A DNA stretch of 64,000 nt. It comes from Paenibacillus sp. FSL H3-0469. Lineage in GTDB: Bacteria > Bacillota > Bacilli > Paenibacillales > Paenibacillaceae. This document shows positions 51,892 through 61,506 of this stretch, one piece after another (the first letter of the stretch is position 1; each line of letters opens with the position of its first letter). The notes under the pieces are model-generated. The model made no database searches, had not been told where the DNA came from, and saw nothing but the letters and a program-made list of their open reading frames with translations. A program made the translations under genes and the position numbers. The stretch covers positions 2,728,001 through 2,792,000 of the forward strand of contig NZ_CP150302.1 of the NCBI RefSeq assembly GCF_038051945.1. Direction: 5' to 3'.

Positions 51892-53178
51892 TTAGCCTTC
51901 TACACGATAATGGCTTTTGATGCGGTGAATGACATTCAGTTGCTCCAGGTGGCGCAGCACTTTGTTCATACTGGCTCTGCTGGCGTTATGCGTTACAATA
52001 ATAATTTCGGCGTCCGGATTATTAGGATTGGCCTGCTGCACCACAGAATCCAGGCTGACATCATATTCGGCAAACACCTGGGTAATCTTCGCAAGGACCC
52101 CGGCCTTGTCGTCGACATGGAGCAGGAGGAAGTTTTTGTAATAAATATCCTCGTCGCTCTTCAGCTTCTTCTGCTTATACGGCACAATTTGCTTAAGCCC
52201 GTTGACACCCAGCTTCAGGTTCTTAATGACCGCCACCAGATCCGCCACAATCGAGGTTGCCGTAGGCATCGCCCCTGCCCCCGCACCGTAGAACATCGTC
52301 TCACCTACAGCTTCACCATATACATATACCGCATTAAACACGCCGTTCACGGAGGCAATCGGGTGGTTCGTACGGATCATCGTAGGCTGAACGCTAATGC
52401 TGAATTCTTCATCCTGGCGCTCAGCGATTCCGAGCAGCTTCATCTCGTACCCCAGCCGTTTGGCAAAAGCCATATCCTCCTTGCTGACGCCGGAAATCCC
52501 GCTTACACTGACGTCGCTCAGCTCCACATTGGTCCGGAAGCCCAGCGTGCCCAGAATGGCCATCTTGCGGGCCGCATCCAGTCCCTCCACATCGGAGGTC
52601 GGATCAGACTCGGCATACCCCAGCTCCTGCGCTTCCTGCAGTGCGTCCAGGTAAGACGCGCCTTCCTGGCTCATTTTGCTGAGAATGTAGTTGGTTGTCC
52701 CGTTCACAATCCCCATAATCTTCATAATCTTATCCGAGGAAAAGCCTTCGATCAGGGTGCGGATAATCGGAATGCCTCCCGCCACACTTGCCTCATAGAA
52801 CACATCACACTGCTTCTCCTGCGCCTTCGCCAGAATCTCCGAGCCGTGCAGGGCCATCAGATCCTTATTGGCGGTTACGATATGCTTGCCGCGCTCCAGC
52901 GCCTCCAGAATGTATTCCTTCGTCCCCGCGATTCCGCCCATGACCTCAACAATGACATCAATCTCCGGGTCACGGATAACGGCCCACGGATCATCGGTTA
53001 TCTTGGACGGGTCCACTTCAATATCACGCGGCTTCTCGGTATTCTTCACGGCAATACGTTCAATCAGGATCGGCGAGCCCACCTGGCTGCTCAAATCCTC
53101 CTGATTTCCTTCCACAATACGGACAACGCCCGTACCTACAGTTCCCAGACCCAGCAGACCTACTCTAACCGGCTTCAT
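51892..53178 (-). CDS. hom: Homoserine dehydrogenase
   Basis: 428 residues from the ATG giving MKPVRVGLLG, with AGGGGTGAG 7 bases upstream; a GTG at 53190 overlaps that site. NAD(P) motif GLLGLGTVGTGVVRI, catalytic region GIVNGTTNYIL and GYAESDPTSDVEG, and a C-terminal ACT domain (DKAGVLAKITQVFAEYDVSL). Reduces aspartate semialdehyde to homoserine. 8 bp after pheB. Confidence 0.97.
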   Translation of the reverse strand: MKPVRVGLLGLGTVGTGVVRIVEGNQEDLSSQVGSPILIERIAVKNTEKPRDIEVDPSKITDDPWAVIRDPEIDVIVEVMGGIAGTKEYILEALERGKHIVTANKDLMALHGSEILAKAQEKQCDVFYEASVAGGIPIIRTLIEGFSSDKIMKIMGIVNGTTNYILSKMSQEGASYLDALQEAQELGYAESDPTSDVEGLDAARKMAILGTLGFRTNVELSDVSVSGISGVSKEDMAFAKRLGYEMKLLGIAERQDEEFSISVQPTMIRTNHPIASVNGVFNAVYVYGEAVGETMFYGAGAGAMPTATSIVADLVAVIKNLKLGVNGLKQIVPYKQKKLKSDEDIYYKNFLLLHVDDKAGVLAKITQVFAEYDVSLDSVVQQANPNNPDAEIIIVTHNASRASMNKVLRHLEQLNVIHRIKSHYRVEG

Positions 53179-53186
53179 TCGTATTC

Positions 53187-53624
53187 TCACCCCTGACCAA
53201 TAATTAACGCACGCTTCACACCGGGAATTGCCTTGAGACTGTCCAGCAAGTCGCCCAGCTCTTCATTCAGGTGGGAGATCTCAACAGAGATCACCACGTT
53301 GGCCCGCCCCTGCAGCGGGATACTCTGATGGATTGTCAGCACATTCGCCCCGTGGACAGCCACGGAACCGAGCACCTTGGACAGCATGCCGGATTCGTGC
53401 TCCAGATCAATCGAGATCGTCACAATGCGCTCGCGCTCCAGCTGATGAATTAAGTGTATCCCATCTTTGTATTTATAAAAAGCACTGCGGCTAAGCCCAA
53501 CCTGTTCCACGCCCTCGTGTACGGTTTTGGCATCTCCTGCTTCCAGCAGCTGTTTGACCTGCATGGTCTTCAGCACCGCATCGGGCAATATGTCCTCCCG
53601 GACCAAATAATAGCGTTCTTTCAC
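53187..53624 (-). CDS. pheB: ACT domain-containing protein PheB
   Basis: 145 residues from the GTG giving VKERYYL, with TGAGG 6 bases upstream; a GTG at 53636 is also in frame. N-terminal helical part with LSRSAFYKYKDG (HTH-like) and a C-terminal ACT domain (TISIDLEHESGMLSKVLGSV). UPF0735 family, adjacent to hom as in Bacillus; regulatory role suspected, not shown. Confidence 0.93.
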   Translation of the reverse strand: MKERYYLVREDILPDAVLKTMQVKQLLEAGDAKTVHEGVEQVGLSRSAFYKYKDGIHLIHQLERERIVTISIDLEHESGMLSKVLGSVAVHGANVLTIHQSIPLQGRANVVISVEISHLNEELGDLLDSLKAIPGVKRALIIGQG

Positions 53625-53718
53625 GAACGTCCTCACCCCAAAGACTTTTGTATGTACATAGTGGACATTATACGGGATTGAAGGCTTTTATGGCAATAAC
53701 TTTCTGCAAACAGCGGAA

Positions 53719-53754
53719 AAGGCTGTTCCCCTATCATCTAGGAGGAACAGCCTT
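53719..53754 (-). terminator. Terminator of the SPFH/zinc-ribbon operon
   Basis: 11-bp stem AAGGCTGTTCC/GGAACAGCCTT with an inner CCTA/TAGG; followed by TTTTCC on the minus strand, 40 bp after the last gene. Confidence 0.88.
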
Positions 53755-53793
53755 CACTACAGAAATGAAAACAGTTGTACTTGCCGCGCATGC

Positions 53794-54552
53794 TCAGCTG
53801 TAAGCAAGGGTTGTCCCGCAGTAATCACAGCTTGTGGACTGGTTAGGAGCTACTGTATTCTGTGCCCCGCAGCCCGGGCAGCGTACCGATTTCGGCAGTT
53901 GCTGCGGACCGCGCTGCTGATGTTGCGGTCCGCCGGCAGGCGGCGAGAACGGAGATGACGCCGCCTGGCCTCCCTGCGCCGCCGGAGCTGCTTCATCCGC
54001 CCCTTCTTGAAAGAGGAGGCCGGAGTCCAGCACCCCGTACTTCTGCAGATAGAGAAGGTCTCTGCTCACATCACCTTCACTTTGCCCGGTACGGTCCGCC
54101 AGATTCCCGGTATAGCGGACTCTCTCCACTGTGATCAGTTGTACATACTGATTGGCGAGCTGCGAGAAGCGGAATCTGGCTTTGGCTGCGCTCCTCGCAA
54201 ATACGGCCGCAGGCAGAAGAGAAACCAATGCGCAGAGGATTAGCATAGTAATCAGCGTTGCCGCGTCAATCCCGTCTTCACTGAAGATGGAGTAGACGAC
54301 AATTCCCATCAACTGCACGAAGCCGCCCACAAACACATGATGCATCAGACTATAATTGACTGCCTTGCGGTAATTTTTATAGTGTGTACTCAGCATGCGT
54401 ACCAGCGCAAGCACAAACCCTAGCGGCATAAACAAATATCCGGCACCGATAGTTACAATATCAAAAGTAGTCCGCTCATACTTAGGCAGACTATCAGAGG
54501 GCTGCCCTTCCCGGCCCGGCAGTAGTCTGCCTGGCTGATTCCCTATCCCCAT
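53794..54552 (-). CDS. Membrane protein with C-terminal zinc ribbon
   Basis: 252 residues. Two to three membrane helices in the first half, helical middle (RDLLYLQKYGVLDSGL, as in winged-helix regions), a Gln/Pro-rich linker, and a C-terminal zinc ribbon CPGCG/CDYCG. Third gene of a YdjI-led operon. Comparable with the zinc-ribbon partner of the B. subtilis ydjGHI set, but the ribbon is at the opposite end. Function unknown. Confidence 0.6.
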   Translation of the reverse strand: MGIGNQPGRLLPGREGQPSDSLPKYERTTFDIVTIGAGYLFMPLGFVLALVRMLSTHYKNYRKAVNYSLMHHVFVGGFVQLMGIVVYSIFSEDGIDAATLITMLILCALVSLLPAAVFARSAAKARFRFSQLANQYVQLITVERVRYTGNLADRTGQSEGDVSRDLLYLQKYGVLDSGLLFQEGADEAAPAAQGGQAASSPFSPPAGGPQHQQRGPQQLPKSVRCPGCGAQNTVAPNQSTSCDYCGTTLAYS

Positions 54553-54567
54553 TGCTGTCTACTCCTC

Positions 54568-55323
54568 CTATTTAAGCCCCGCCAGCTCCAGGTTACGCCG
54601 CTGGAGCGTGCCGGCAATACTCTCGGTTAATTCCTCTGTCTCCGTGTCCCAGCTGGCCGGCAGCTCCTTCAGAACAAGCAGCAGAGCCACATGGTCATGC
54701 AGCAGAGAGATCTGCTGCCTAATGATGTCTTCGGTTGCATACAATCCGGGTCTCGATACCGGGTCACTGTAGCGGAACTTCTCCTCCAGAGCCTCAATCA
54801 GCTCCACCAGTCTGCCTGCCTCAGGATGCTTCCAGGTACCTGCAATCCCTCTGATCTCCTGAAGCTCCTGCATGTGAGTACGCAGGCTCCGCGAAGCGTC
54901 CGCAGCCCTGCGCTCCCCGGAGGCGGCATTCCAGCCATATCCCGCTGTAGCTGCAAGCACGATCACAGCCATAATCAGGATAAGCAGCTGCTCTCCAGCA
55001 TACCAGAGCGGGCTCAGCTCCAGAATCCAGTCCAGCAGAATAGCCGAAGCTAGTACCGCAGCCAGATAGAAGGCTATAATTACAACTCCGCTGATGAATA
55101 CTGGCGAAGTCCTGCCTGCTTCAGGAGCACGGCGCAGCCATAGCATACAATATAGGTAAACCGCAGTCTCTGCCATACCTACAGCGAGCAGAGTCACTAC
55201 GAAGCGCAGCAGCGATTCCGAGAATCCAAATGTGAAGAAGGTGCCCGCAGTAACTGCCAGAACAGCAACATAAATGCCAGTGACAAGACCCGTATATGAC
55301 CTCTGCCTCTGCATTCCGCTCAC
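54568..55323 (-). CDS. Conserved membrane protein, second gene of SPFH operon
   Basis: 251 residues. Four membrane helices in the first half (about 10-28, 35-62, 75-100, 108-125) and a helical, charged cytosolic C-terminal half (RTHMQELQEIRGIAG, EDIIRQQISLLHDH) with coiled-coil character. I do not recognise the family. Overlaps the SPFH gene by 4 bases, so translationally coupled. Confidence 0.6.
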   Translation of the reverse strand: MSGMQRQRSYTGLVTGIYVAVLAVTAGTFFTFGFSESLLRFVVTLLAVGMAETAVYLYCMLWLRRAPEAGRTSPVFISGVVIIAFYLAAVLASAILLDWILELSPLWYAGEQLLILIMAVIVLAATAGYGWNAASGERRAADASRSLRTHMQELQEIRGIAGTWKHPEAGRLVELIEALEEKFRYSDPVSRPGLYATEDIIRQQISLLHDHVALLLVLKELPASWDTETEELTESIAGTLQRRNLELAGLK

Positions 55324-56495
55324 CCGTTAGCCGCTCTGGTACCGCACTCTGGACAGAATTTCTGTCCGGGCTTCAGCTCATGCCCGCAGCCTGCACATTT
55401 CAGGATCAGGCCTTCTCCGCAATGAGGACAGAATTTGGCACCAGGGATGACCGCCTTGCCGCAGCTAGGACATAGCTTATTCTCCGCTTCCGGCGGCGGT
55501 TGCAGACTGCGGCCGCAGCCGGTACAGAAGCGTGCATCTGCCGGATTAAGGGTTCCGCAGCCCGAGCAGGATTTAGAAGCAGCAGATGCCGGCTGGCTGC
55601 CCGTACTGCCGTCCAGGGACATGCTCCGGGTCATCCGGGTGGCTATCTCAGCCGCAGGTCCGGCCAGCCCGAAGCCCATGCCGAGCCCCAGCCCCGCATT
55701 CATCATGCCCACGCCTGCGTTGCCCGGATTGCCTGCGGCCTCCTCCATAGCATCGAAGCTACGTTCCTGCTGATAGGTGAAGCCGATAATGTCCATCTCC
55801 GCCTTTTTGGCCAGGGCTTCCTTCAGGCGCTGCGTTGCCGGATCATCATCGGGAATATTGATCGAGTCAATATAGAAATTATTAAGTTCAATACCGCTGT
55901 CCAGGAACGAGGAGGCCAAGCGCCCCTGAATATGCTTGGAGATTTCAACCACGTAGGCGTTGATCTCCAGGATGCTGATTTTTTTGTGCACCAGATAAGA
56001 AGAAATGAGTTCATTGATATTAGACATCAGCAGGCCGCGGAAATAATTAATCATCGTATCCTGATCGAAGAGCGGCAGCGTTCCTACCAGCTTCAGCAAG
56101 AATTTGCGGGGATCTTCGATCCGCACGCCAAATTGCCCGAAGGCACGTACTGCGACCATGATCTTGTATTTAGGGTCCTGTAGCTGCAGCGGTGCACTAG
56201 TCCCCCACTTCACATTCATGGAGTTCAGCTTGTTCACAAACCATATCTCTGCGGTGAACGGTGACTTGCCGCCGAACGGCAGGTTCACCACATTCGACAG
56301 AATCGGAATATTCGCTGTGCTTAAAGTGTGGCGTCCGGCTGTGAAGGAATCCAGTGCCTCTCCACCCTTGAACAGAATCGCTTCCTGGGATTCATTTACG
56401 ATCAGCTGTGTCCAGGTCCCCAGCTCCTGATTCGGATACTTCCAGGCGAAGACACCCGGAGGTCCGTCATATTTGACTACTTCAATAATTGCCAT
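55320..56495 (-). CDS. SPFH domain/zinc-ribbon protein, YdjI-like
   Basis: 391 residues. N-terminal SPFH-like domain (DSFTAGRHTLSTANIPILSN, IWFVNKLNSMNVKWGTSAPL), long helical region, Gly/Met-rich hinge (MNAGLGLGMGFGLAG) and three double-Cys zinc ribbons at the C-terminus (CSGCGTLNPADARFCTGCG, CPSCGKAVIPGAKFCPHCG, CAGCGHELKPGQKFCPECG). YdjI in B. subtilis localizes the envelope-stress protein PspA at membrane damage. First gene of the operon behind a sigma-W-like promoter. Confidence 0.88.
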   Translation of the reverse strand: MAIIEVVKYDGPPGVFAWKYPNQELGTWTQLIVNESQEAILFKGGEALDSFTAGRHTLSTANIPILSNVVNLPFGGKSPFTAEIWFVNKLNSMNVKWGTSAPLQLQDPKYKIMVAVRAFGQFGVRIEDPRKFLLKLVGTLPLFDQDTMINYFRGLLMSNINELISSYLVHKKISILEINAYVVEISKHIQGRLASSFLDSGIELNNFYIDSINIPDDDPATQRLKEALAKKAEMDIIGFTYQQERSFDAMEEAAGNPGNAGVGMMNAGLGLGMGFGLAGPAAEIATRMTRSMSLDGSTGSQPASAASKSCSGCGTLNPADARFCTGCGRSLQPPPEAENKLCPSCGKAVIPGAKFCPHCGEGLILKCAGCGHELKPGQKFCPECGTRAANG

Positions 56496-56530
56496 CTGTC
56501 CATTCCCTCTTTCCTGACAGGTATGTATGA

Positions 56531-56558
56531 TATACGCAGATTACACCCTTTGGATTCA
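56531..56558 (-). promoter_or_regulatory. Sigma-W-type (ECF) promoter of the YdjI operon
   Basis: Minus-strand TGAATC (56553-56558) then 16 bases then CGTATA (56531-56536). It fits the extracytoplasmic sigma-W pattern TGAAAC-N16-CGTA with one mismatch in the -35. B. subtilis ydjGHI is itself a sigma-W target, which supports it. Confidence 0.75.
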
Positions 56559-56720
56559 ACTTAACATCACTTATATAATGATTGTAGTAAATTAATCCAG
56601 ATATATAAAGAAAACTTTATTAATATAAATGGCTAAACCCTCTGTGAAGCCCACCTGACTCCCATTAAAAAAGGCCGCATCCCCCTCTCGGAAGATACAG
56701 CCGGTATACTTGCTTCTCTA

Positions 56721-58028
56721 TTAATAGTAGCTGCTGTTCTCGACAAATTCGAATTCAAAATCAGCAATGCGCACGATTGTGCCTTCGACAGCGCCGCGTC
56801 TGCGCAGCTCGGCATCCACACCCATGTGACGCAAAGTACGGGCCAGCCTAAGAATGGCATCATGTGTGCTTAGCTGCATTCTCTTAATCATCCGCTCAAT
56901 GCGCGGACTGTTGACTACAAACGCCTCGTTGTCACGGGTAATCGTGAATGAGTTATCCTCTTCTGCTTCCAGCTTATACACCTTGCGCTCTTTGCCAGCC
57001 ACTTCTTCAACCACCGGAGCCACAGGAATACTGTCAAGAATATCTGTAGCACGGTAGAGCAGCTCCTGAACGCCCTGACGTGTCAGGGAAGAGATCGGCA
57101 TAATCTCAAGGTCCGGACGAAGCTCCGCGATACGCTCACGGAAAGAAGCCAGGTTCTCCTCGGAATCAGGCATATCCATCTTGTTCGCCGCCACGATCTG
57201 CGGACGGTCAATCAGCGCCGCATTGTATTGCTTCAGCTCATCGTTAATCAGTACCCAATCTTCAAAAGGATCGCGGCCTTCCGAGCCGGACATATCCACG
57301 ACATGAATGATGATACGCGTGCGTTCAACGTGGCGCAGGAACTCATGCCCCAGGCCCACTCCTTCACTCGCGCCTTCAATCAGTCCAGGCAGATCCGCCA
57401 TTACAAAGCTGCGGCCATCCCCGACATCAACTACACCCAGATTCGGGGTAATGGTGGTAAAGTGGTACGCTCCGATCTTCGGCTGGGCAGCAGATACGAC
57501 CGACAGCAGCGTAGATTTACCTACGCTAGGGAAGCCTACAAGGCCTACGTCGGCCATGACCTTCAGCTCCATTACGATGTACCGCTCCTGGCCCTCTTCC
57601 CCATTCTCAGCCAGCTCCGGCGCTGTATTGTTCGCCGTCGCAAACCGGGTATTCCCCCGGCCCCCCCGGCCGCCGCGGGCCACTACAACCTGTTGTCCAT
57701 GACGGGTTAAATCGGCAAGGATCTCCTGGGTATCATCATCAATCAACACGGTTCCTGGTGGAATCCGCACGATCATATGCTCGGCGTTTGCCCCGTGCTG
57801 GCTCTTGTTGCGTCCCTTAACTCCCTTATCGGCCTTGAAGTGCCGCTGATAACGGAAATCCATCAGAGTCCGCAAGCCTTCATCCACGCGGAAAATCACA
57901 TCTCCCCCACGGCCGCCATCGCCGCCGGCAGGACCGCCATCCGGTACATATTTCTCCCGGCGAAACGCTACGAGACCATCTCCGCCGTCTCCGCCTTTTA
58001 CATAAACCTTAGCCTTATCTACGAACAT
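56721..58028 (-). CDS. obg: GTPase Obg
   Basis: 435 residues. N-terminal Gly-rich Obg fold ([35 protein letters not shown]), G domain with P-loop [24 protein letters not shown] and NKMD, and a C-terminal OCT domain. Ribosome-associated GTPase essential in Bacillus and needed for Spo0A activation. Starts 15 bp after the Spo0B stop and overlaps nothing. Confidence 0.97.
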   Translation of the reverse strand: MFVDKAKVYVKGGDGGDGLVAFRREKYVPDGGPAGGDGGRGGDVIFRVDEGLRTLMDFRYQRHFKADKGVKGRNKSQHGANAEHMIVRIPPGTVLIDDDTQEILADLTRHGQQVVVARGGRGGRGNTRFATANNTAPELAENGEEGQERYIVMELKVMADVGLVGFPSVGKSTLLSVVSAAQPKIGAYHFTTITPNLGVVDVGDGRSFVMADLPGLIEGASEGVGLGHEFLRHVERTRIIIHVVDMSGSEGRDPFEDWVLINDELKQYNAALIDRPQIVAANKMDMPDSEENLASFRERIAELRPDLEIMPISSLTRQGVQELLYRATDILDSIPVAPVVEEVAGKERKVYKLEAEEDNSFTITRDNEAFVVNSPRIERMIKRMQLSTHDAILRLARTLRHMGVDAELRRRGAVEGTIVRIADFEFEFVENSSYY

Positions 58029-58043
58029 AAATGTTCACCTTCC

Positions 58044-58784
58044 TTACATCTCCAGCGGTAACCGCAGCTCCAAATAACCCTTGGCAGGCTGAACCTGCTC
58101 CGCCTTCATGATTTTTCCTTGTACTATATTATAAATTTGCCCCTGAAGCAGTTCGGGATTACCTTGCTCTCCCTCACCTTTGAAAGAGATCAGAATGTCC
58201 CTTCCCTCCTGTGAAAAGCTAAGCTCAAGCTTCCGCGTGTCTCCATGCTGTGTTATTCCGCTGTACTGGTACGCCCTGACCGTCTGCATAATGACCGAAG
58301 TCAGCTCAGCCCCTGCTTCAGGACTCAGCTTGTCCTCCAGCTGGAGCCCTTCCTCCACCTGTATGTCCAGCTCCAGACTGCTTCTGAACGTACGGAAGGA
58401 TTGCAGGTAGAACACCAGGGAAGGTACTCCCAATTTGGCAATACGGCTGTCGAGCGCAATACGCTCCTTTATTCTTTCCACACATTGTACGGATTTATCA
58501 GGCTTGCCCAGCTGGATATATCCGTAAAGCACCTGCAGATCATTCATCCAGTCATGACGATGATGATTCAGTGTCCGGTTTGCCGCCTGCTGCAGAGTGT
58601 TCTCCTGTATACGCAGTTCCTCTTCATATTGACGCCGGTTGTAAACAAAGCTGAATGCAAGCACTGCCGCTACCCAGACTCCGAGCAGCAGGCATGTGAA
58701 AAGGGAGGTTTGCCAATACACGAGCCCTAAAGGAAACACTGCGGATAACATGACTGCCCAGACCTTACTTTTCCAGGATTTCAT
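58044..58784 (-). CDS. spo0B: Spo0B-like sporulation phosphotransferase
   Basis: 246 residues from the ATG giving MKSWK, with GGGGAG upstream. N-terminal one-to-two hydrophobic helices (about 8-48), then the four-helix phosphotransferase domain with the phospho-accepting His77 in RHDW, and a C-terminal histidine-kinase-like ATP-binding fold. Spo0B carries phosphate from Spo0F to Spo0A in the sporulation relay. Located before obg as in Bacillus. The long N-terminal extension compared with B. subtilis (which lacks a membrane segment) is a Paenibacillus-type trait. Confidence 0.88.
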   Translation of the reverse strand: MKSWKSKVWAVMLSAVFPLGLVYWQTSLFTCLLLGVWVAAVLAFSFVYNRRQYEEELRIQENTLQQAANRTLNHHRHDWMNDLQVLYGYIQLGKPDKSVQCVERIKERIALDSRIAKLGVPSLVFYLQSFRTFRSSLELDIQVEEGLQLEDKLSPEAGAELTSVIMQTVRAYQYSGITQHGDTRKLELSFSQEGRDILISFKGEGEQGNPELLQGQIYNIVQGKIMKAEQVQPAKGYLELRLPLEM

Positions 58785-58985
58785 TCTTTCTCCCCGTCCC
58801 TTGGTTCGCAAAATTGATTCCAATGTAAGCACTGCTTATCTTGCTTCATATTCACCATTTCCCAGTATAACACAGGCTTTCTCTGCAATCACCAGAATCC
58901 CGCCACAAAGTGAGGCTTAAGCTTTGATGCTTACTCAGGTACTTTGCGGGGACCCCGAAGCATATGGACTCTTAACTTCAAAAAA

Positions 58986-59011
58986 AGCCCCCGGCACTGA
59001 TGCCGGAGGCT
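58986..59011 (-). terminator. rpmA terminator
   Basis: Minus-strand AGCCTCCGGCA pairs with TGCCGGGGGCT, followed by a run of Ts. 26 bp past the rpmA stop; it separates rpmA from spo0B. Confidence 0.9.
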
Positions 59012-59036
59012 TCTCATCTTCATAGGTTCCGTAAGC

Positions 59037-59348
59037 TTACGCTTCCAGTGCCGCTGCTACCGGAGCGACATCCACCGGATACACGCTCACTTTTTTGCGG
59101 TCGCGTCCCCAACGTTCGAACTTCACTACGCCGTCCACAAGCGCGAACAGTGTGTCATCTTTACCGATGCCCACGTTCGTGCCCGGGTGGATTTTGGTTC
59201 CGCGTTGGCGAACCAAGATGTTGCCGCCGGTTACTGCTTGACCGTCAGCCCGTTTCACGCCAAGACGCTTAGAGTGGGAATCACGTCCGTTCTTTGTGGA
59301 ACCAACACCTTTTTTCGATGCGAATAATTGAAGATCCAATTTCAACAT
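59037..59348 (-). CDS. rpmA: 50S ribosomal protein L27 (with Prp-cleaved N-terminal leader)
   Basis: 103 residues from the ATG with AAGGAGG upstream. N-terminal leader [14 protein letters not shown] ends with the Prp cleavage site (LFA-SKKG), then the L27 core [18 protein letters not shown]. The leader is removed by the protease encoded 17 bp upstream. Bacillota-type L27. Confidence 0.97.
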   Translation of the reverse strand: MLKLDLQLFASKKGVGSTKNGRDSHSKRLGVKRADGQAVTGGNILVRQRGTKIHPGTNVGIGKDDTLFALVDGVVKFERWGRDRKKVSVYPVDVAPVAAALEA

Positions 59349-59365
59349 GTTGTCAACCTCCTTCT

Positions 59366-59701
59366 TCAAATGATGACTTCCTGTATCTGAATATATTTCC
59401 TGTAGGATTTAGCAATATCCTTGAGCATCAGCACCATGGATTCCAGCAAAAGCTGTACCTTGGCGGAGACTTCGGGATCATTCACGGGAACCAGAGTTCC
59501 GCTTAAGAATCCATCCTTCATCGAAGTATCCAGAACCACTCCGGTCAGGCTCTCAATCGCATTCACCGTTCCAACGGTAACCGTCGAAACACCCGCGCAG
59601 ACGATATCCCTGCCATTCCTTGCGTATTCCGCATGCCCCTTGACGGCAAAACCGACAATGACACCCTGAGCAGAAGCCCGTGTAATCCGCACGTTAATCA
59701 T
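59366..59701 (-). CDS. prp: Ribosomal-processing cysteine protease Prp
   Basis: 111 residues. Catalytic His23 in GHAEYA and Cys35 in DIVCAGVS, as in S. aureus Prp. Cuts the L27 leader. Between rplU and rpmA, the conserved position. Confidence 0.96.
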   Translation of the reverse strand: MINVRITRASAQGVIVGFAVKGHAEYARNGRDIVCAGVSTVTVGTVNAIESLTGVVLDTSMKDGFLSGTLVPVNDPEVSAKVQLLLESMVLMLKDIAKSYRKYIQIQEVII

Positions 59702-59713
59702 TAACGCACCTTC

Positions 59714-60025
59714 TTACGCTTGAATCTTCTCGATAGTTACTTTGGTGTACGGTTGACGATGGCCTTGTTTCTTGTGGTAGTTCTTCTTAGGTTTGTATTT
59801 GTAAACTACAACCTTATGTCCCTTACCATGTTTCTCGACTTTGGCTGTTACAGACGCGCCGCTTACCAGCGGAGTTCCTGCAGTCAAACCACCTTCGTTA
59901 GAAACAGCCAAGACACGGTCAAACGTTACGCTTGCGCCGTCTTCAGCTTCCAGCTTCTCAATGAACAAAACATCGCCCTCTTGGACTTTGTATTGTTTAC
60001 CGCCAGTTTCGATAATTGCATACAT
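59714..60025 (-). CDS. rplU: 50S ribosomal protein L21
   Basis: 103 residues. [47 protein letters not shown] and [11 protein letters not shown] are all L21 hallmarks. First gene of the rplU-prp-rpmA operon, with AGGAGGTG before the ATG. Confidence 0.98.
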   Translation of the reverse strand: MYAIIETGGKQYKVQEGDVLFIEKLEAEDGASVTFDRVLAVSNEGGLTAGTPLVSGASVTAKVEKHGKGHKVVVYKYKPKKNYHKKQGHRQPYTKVTIEKIQA

Positions 60026-60157
60026 TGTACTTGCACCTCCTCATGTCTCAGACTCGCCTAGTCAAGGTGGCAATCCCCGGAGGAATCACGCTTCATCTAC
60101 CCGATCGGAGCGGTTACAGCATGTGCAGGAATGGAACAACCAAACACATACTTGAAG
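60026..60157 (-). promoter_or_regulatory. Long rplU 5' leader, probable L21 autoregulatory leader
   Basis: About 130 bases between the predicted transcription start and the rplU ATG, with GC-rich paired blocks (AACCGCTCCGATCGGGT, CCTCCGGGGATTGCCACC). Bacillota often carry an L21 leader RNA here. Structure and family match are not verified. Confidence 0.5.
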
Positions 60158-60186
60158 ATATTATCACACATATGGGTCCTAGTCAA
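60158..60186 (-). promoter_or_regulatory. Promoter of rplU-prp-rpmA
   Basis: Minus-strand TTGACT (60181-60186) and TAATAT (60158-60163), 17-bp spacing. Near consensus. Confidence 0.88.
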
Positions 60187-60230
60187 TATCCCCTCACAAA
60201 AATAGAGCTTTGGCTCCGCTCTTCTCTTCC

Positions 60231-61472
60231 CTACTCCAGCCAAGTCCCAACCTTGCCTGTACCGCCGCAGCACTGGCAGATCACCGGGGCAAACCCGGCG
60301 GAATCATGTCTCGCCTTCTTACGGGTCATCTCCAGCAGACCGAGATGGGTCCAGCCGAGAATATGCGTCTTGGTCCGGTCCCGGCTGATAATGCTCTCCA
60401 GCTTGTCCGTCACCTGCCTGCGGTGCTCTTCCCGTTCCATATCAATGAAATCAACAATAATAATACCGCCCGTATCCCGGAGCCGGACAAGGCGCCCGAT
60501 CTCTTCCGCAGCCAGCAGATTGGTCCGTGTTACCGTATCTTCAAGGTTCGTCCCGCCGGTGTACTGCGCTGTGTTAACATCAATCACAGTCAGGGCTTCT
60601 GTCTCGTCCCAGATCAGCGTAGCGCCGCCCTCGAGGATGATTTTACGGCTGAAGCTCTTGTGCAGCTGATCCGTCACTCCGTAAGCAGAGAAAATGGGCT
60701 CTTGTCCCCTGTAGAATCCCACAGGCTTGTACCCTTCTGGAGCCATATCCGTCAGGAAGGCTTCCGCTTCCTTAACCGCCTTAGCCGAATCAATCATCAG
60801 CTCATCACGCTGCGGATTGAAGGCATCCCGGATGAACCGCTGGACGATGCTCAGATCACAGTGCAGCAAAGCCGGTGCCTCCACTTCCTGGGAACGCCGG
60901 GTAATCACCTCCCACTGTGCCCGCAGAAAAGCCAGATCTCCCTCCACGGCTTCCACCGGCTCATCCTCGGAGACGGTGCGCATAATGAGTCCTTCCTCAC
61001 CCTGGCGCAGCCGCTCGCCGATGCCTTTAAGCCGGCTGCGCTCGGATTCCCGGCTTATTTTCTTGGAGACCCCGACATATTCGGCAAAGGGCATGTACAC
61101 CATCCAGCGTCCGGGCAGCGTATAATGCGTGGTTACCCGCGCGCCCTTGCCGCCCCTCGGTTCTTTTCTCACCTGAACGACAATCTCCTGACCGGGCTGC
61201 AGCAGCGTCTCAATCGAAGGCTTGACGGCCGGCTGCTTGTCCAGATGGGGATGCAATACATCATCTACATATAGGAATGCATTCTTTTTCTGTCCGATAT
61301 CTACAAAGGCCGCCTGCATACCAGGCAGCACATTCATGACCCGGCCTTTATAATAACTCCCGACCAGACCTTGCTGCTGATCGCGTTCAGCTGCATATTC
61401 CACCAGCCTCCCGTTCTCCAGAAGTGCCATGCGGGTAATATGCTGTGTACAGTGAACGATCATTTGTTTCAT
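60231..61472 (-). CDS. rng: Ribonuclease G (Rne/Rng family)
   Basis: 413 residues from the ATG giving MKQMIVHC, with AGAGGTGA upstream; the longer frame to 61529 lacks support. S1 domain with YYKGRVMNVLPGMQAAFVDI, active-site metal motif TVIDVNTAQYTGG, IIIVDFIDMEREEH, and the Zn-link CQCCGGTG. Endoribonuclease acting in 16S rRNA 5' processing and mRNA decay. In Bacillota this is the shorter Rng-type enzyme. Confidence 0.94.
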   Translation of the reverse strand: MKQMIVHCTQHITRMALLENGRLVEYAAERDQQQGLVGSYYKGRVMNVLPGMQAAFVDIGQKKNAFLYVDDVLHPHLDKQPAVKPSIETLLQPGQEIVVQVRKEPRGGKGARVTTHYTLPGRWMVYMPFAEYVGVSKKISRESERSRLKGIGERLRQGEEGLIMRTVSEDEPVEAVEGDLAFLRAQWEVITRRSQEVEAPALLHCDLSIVQRFIRDAFNPQRDELMIDSAKAVKEAEAFLTDMAPEGYKPVGFYRGQEPIFSAYGVTDQLHKSFSRKIILEGGATLIWDETEALTVIDVNTAQYTGGTNLEDTVTRTNLLAAEEIGRLVRLRDTGGIIIVDFIDMEREEHRRQVTDKLESIISRDRTKTHILGWTHLGLLEMTRKKARHDSAGFAPVICQCCGGTGKVGTWLE

Positions 61473-61506
61473 GGCTTCACCTCTGGTTTGAATCGTTTCT
61501 CGCTTG

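Noticed and set aside
51826-53196. Plus-strand open frame of 456 codons
   Set aside because: Antisense shadow of hom.
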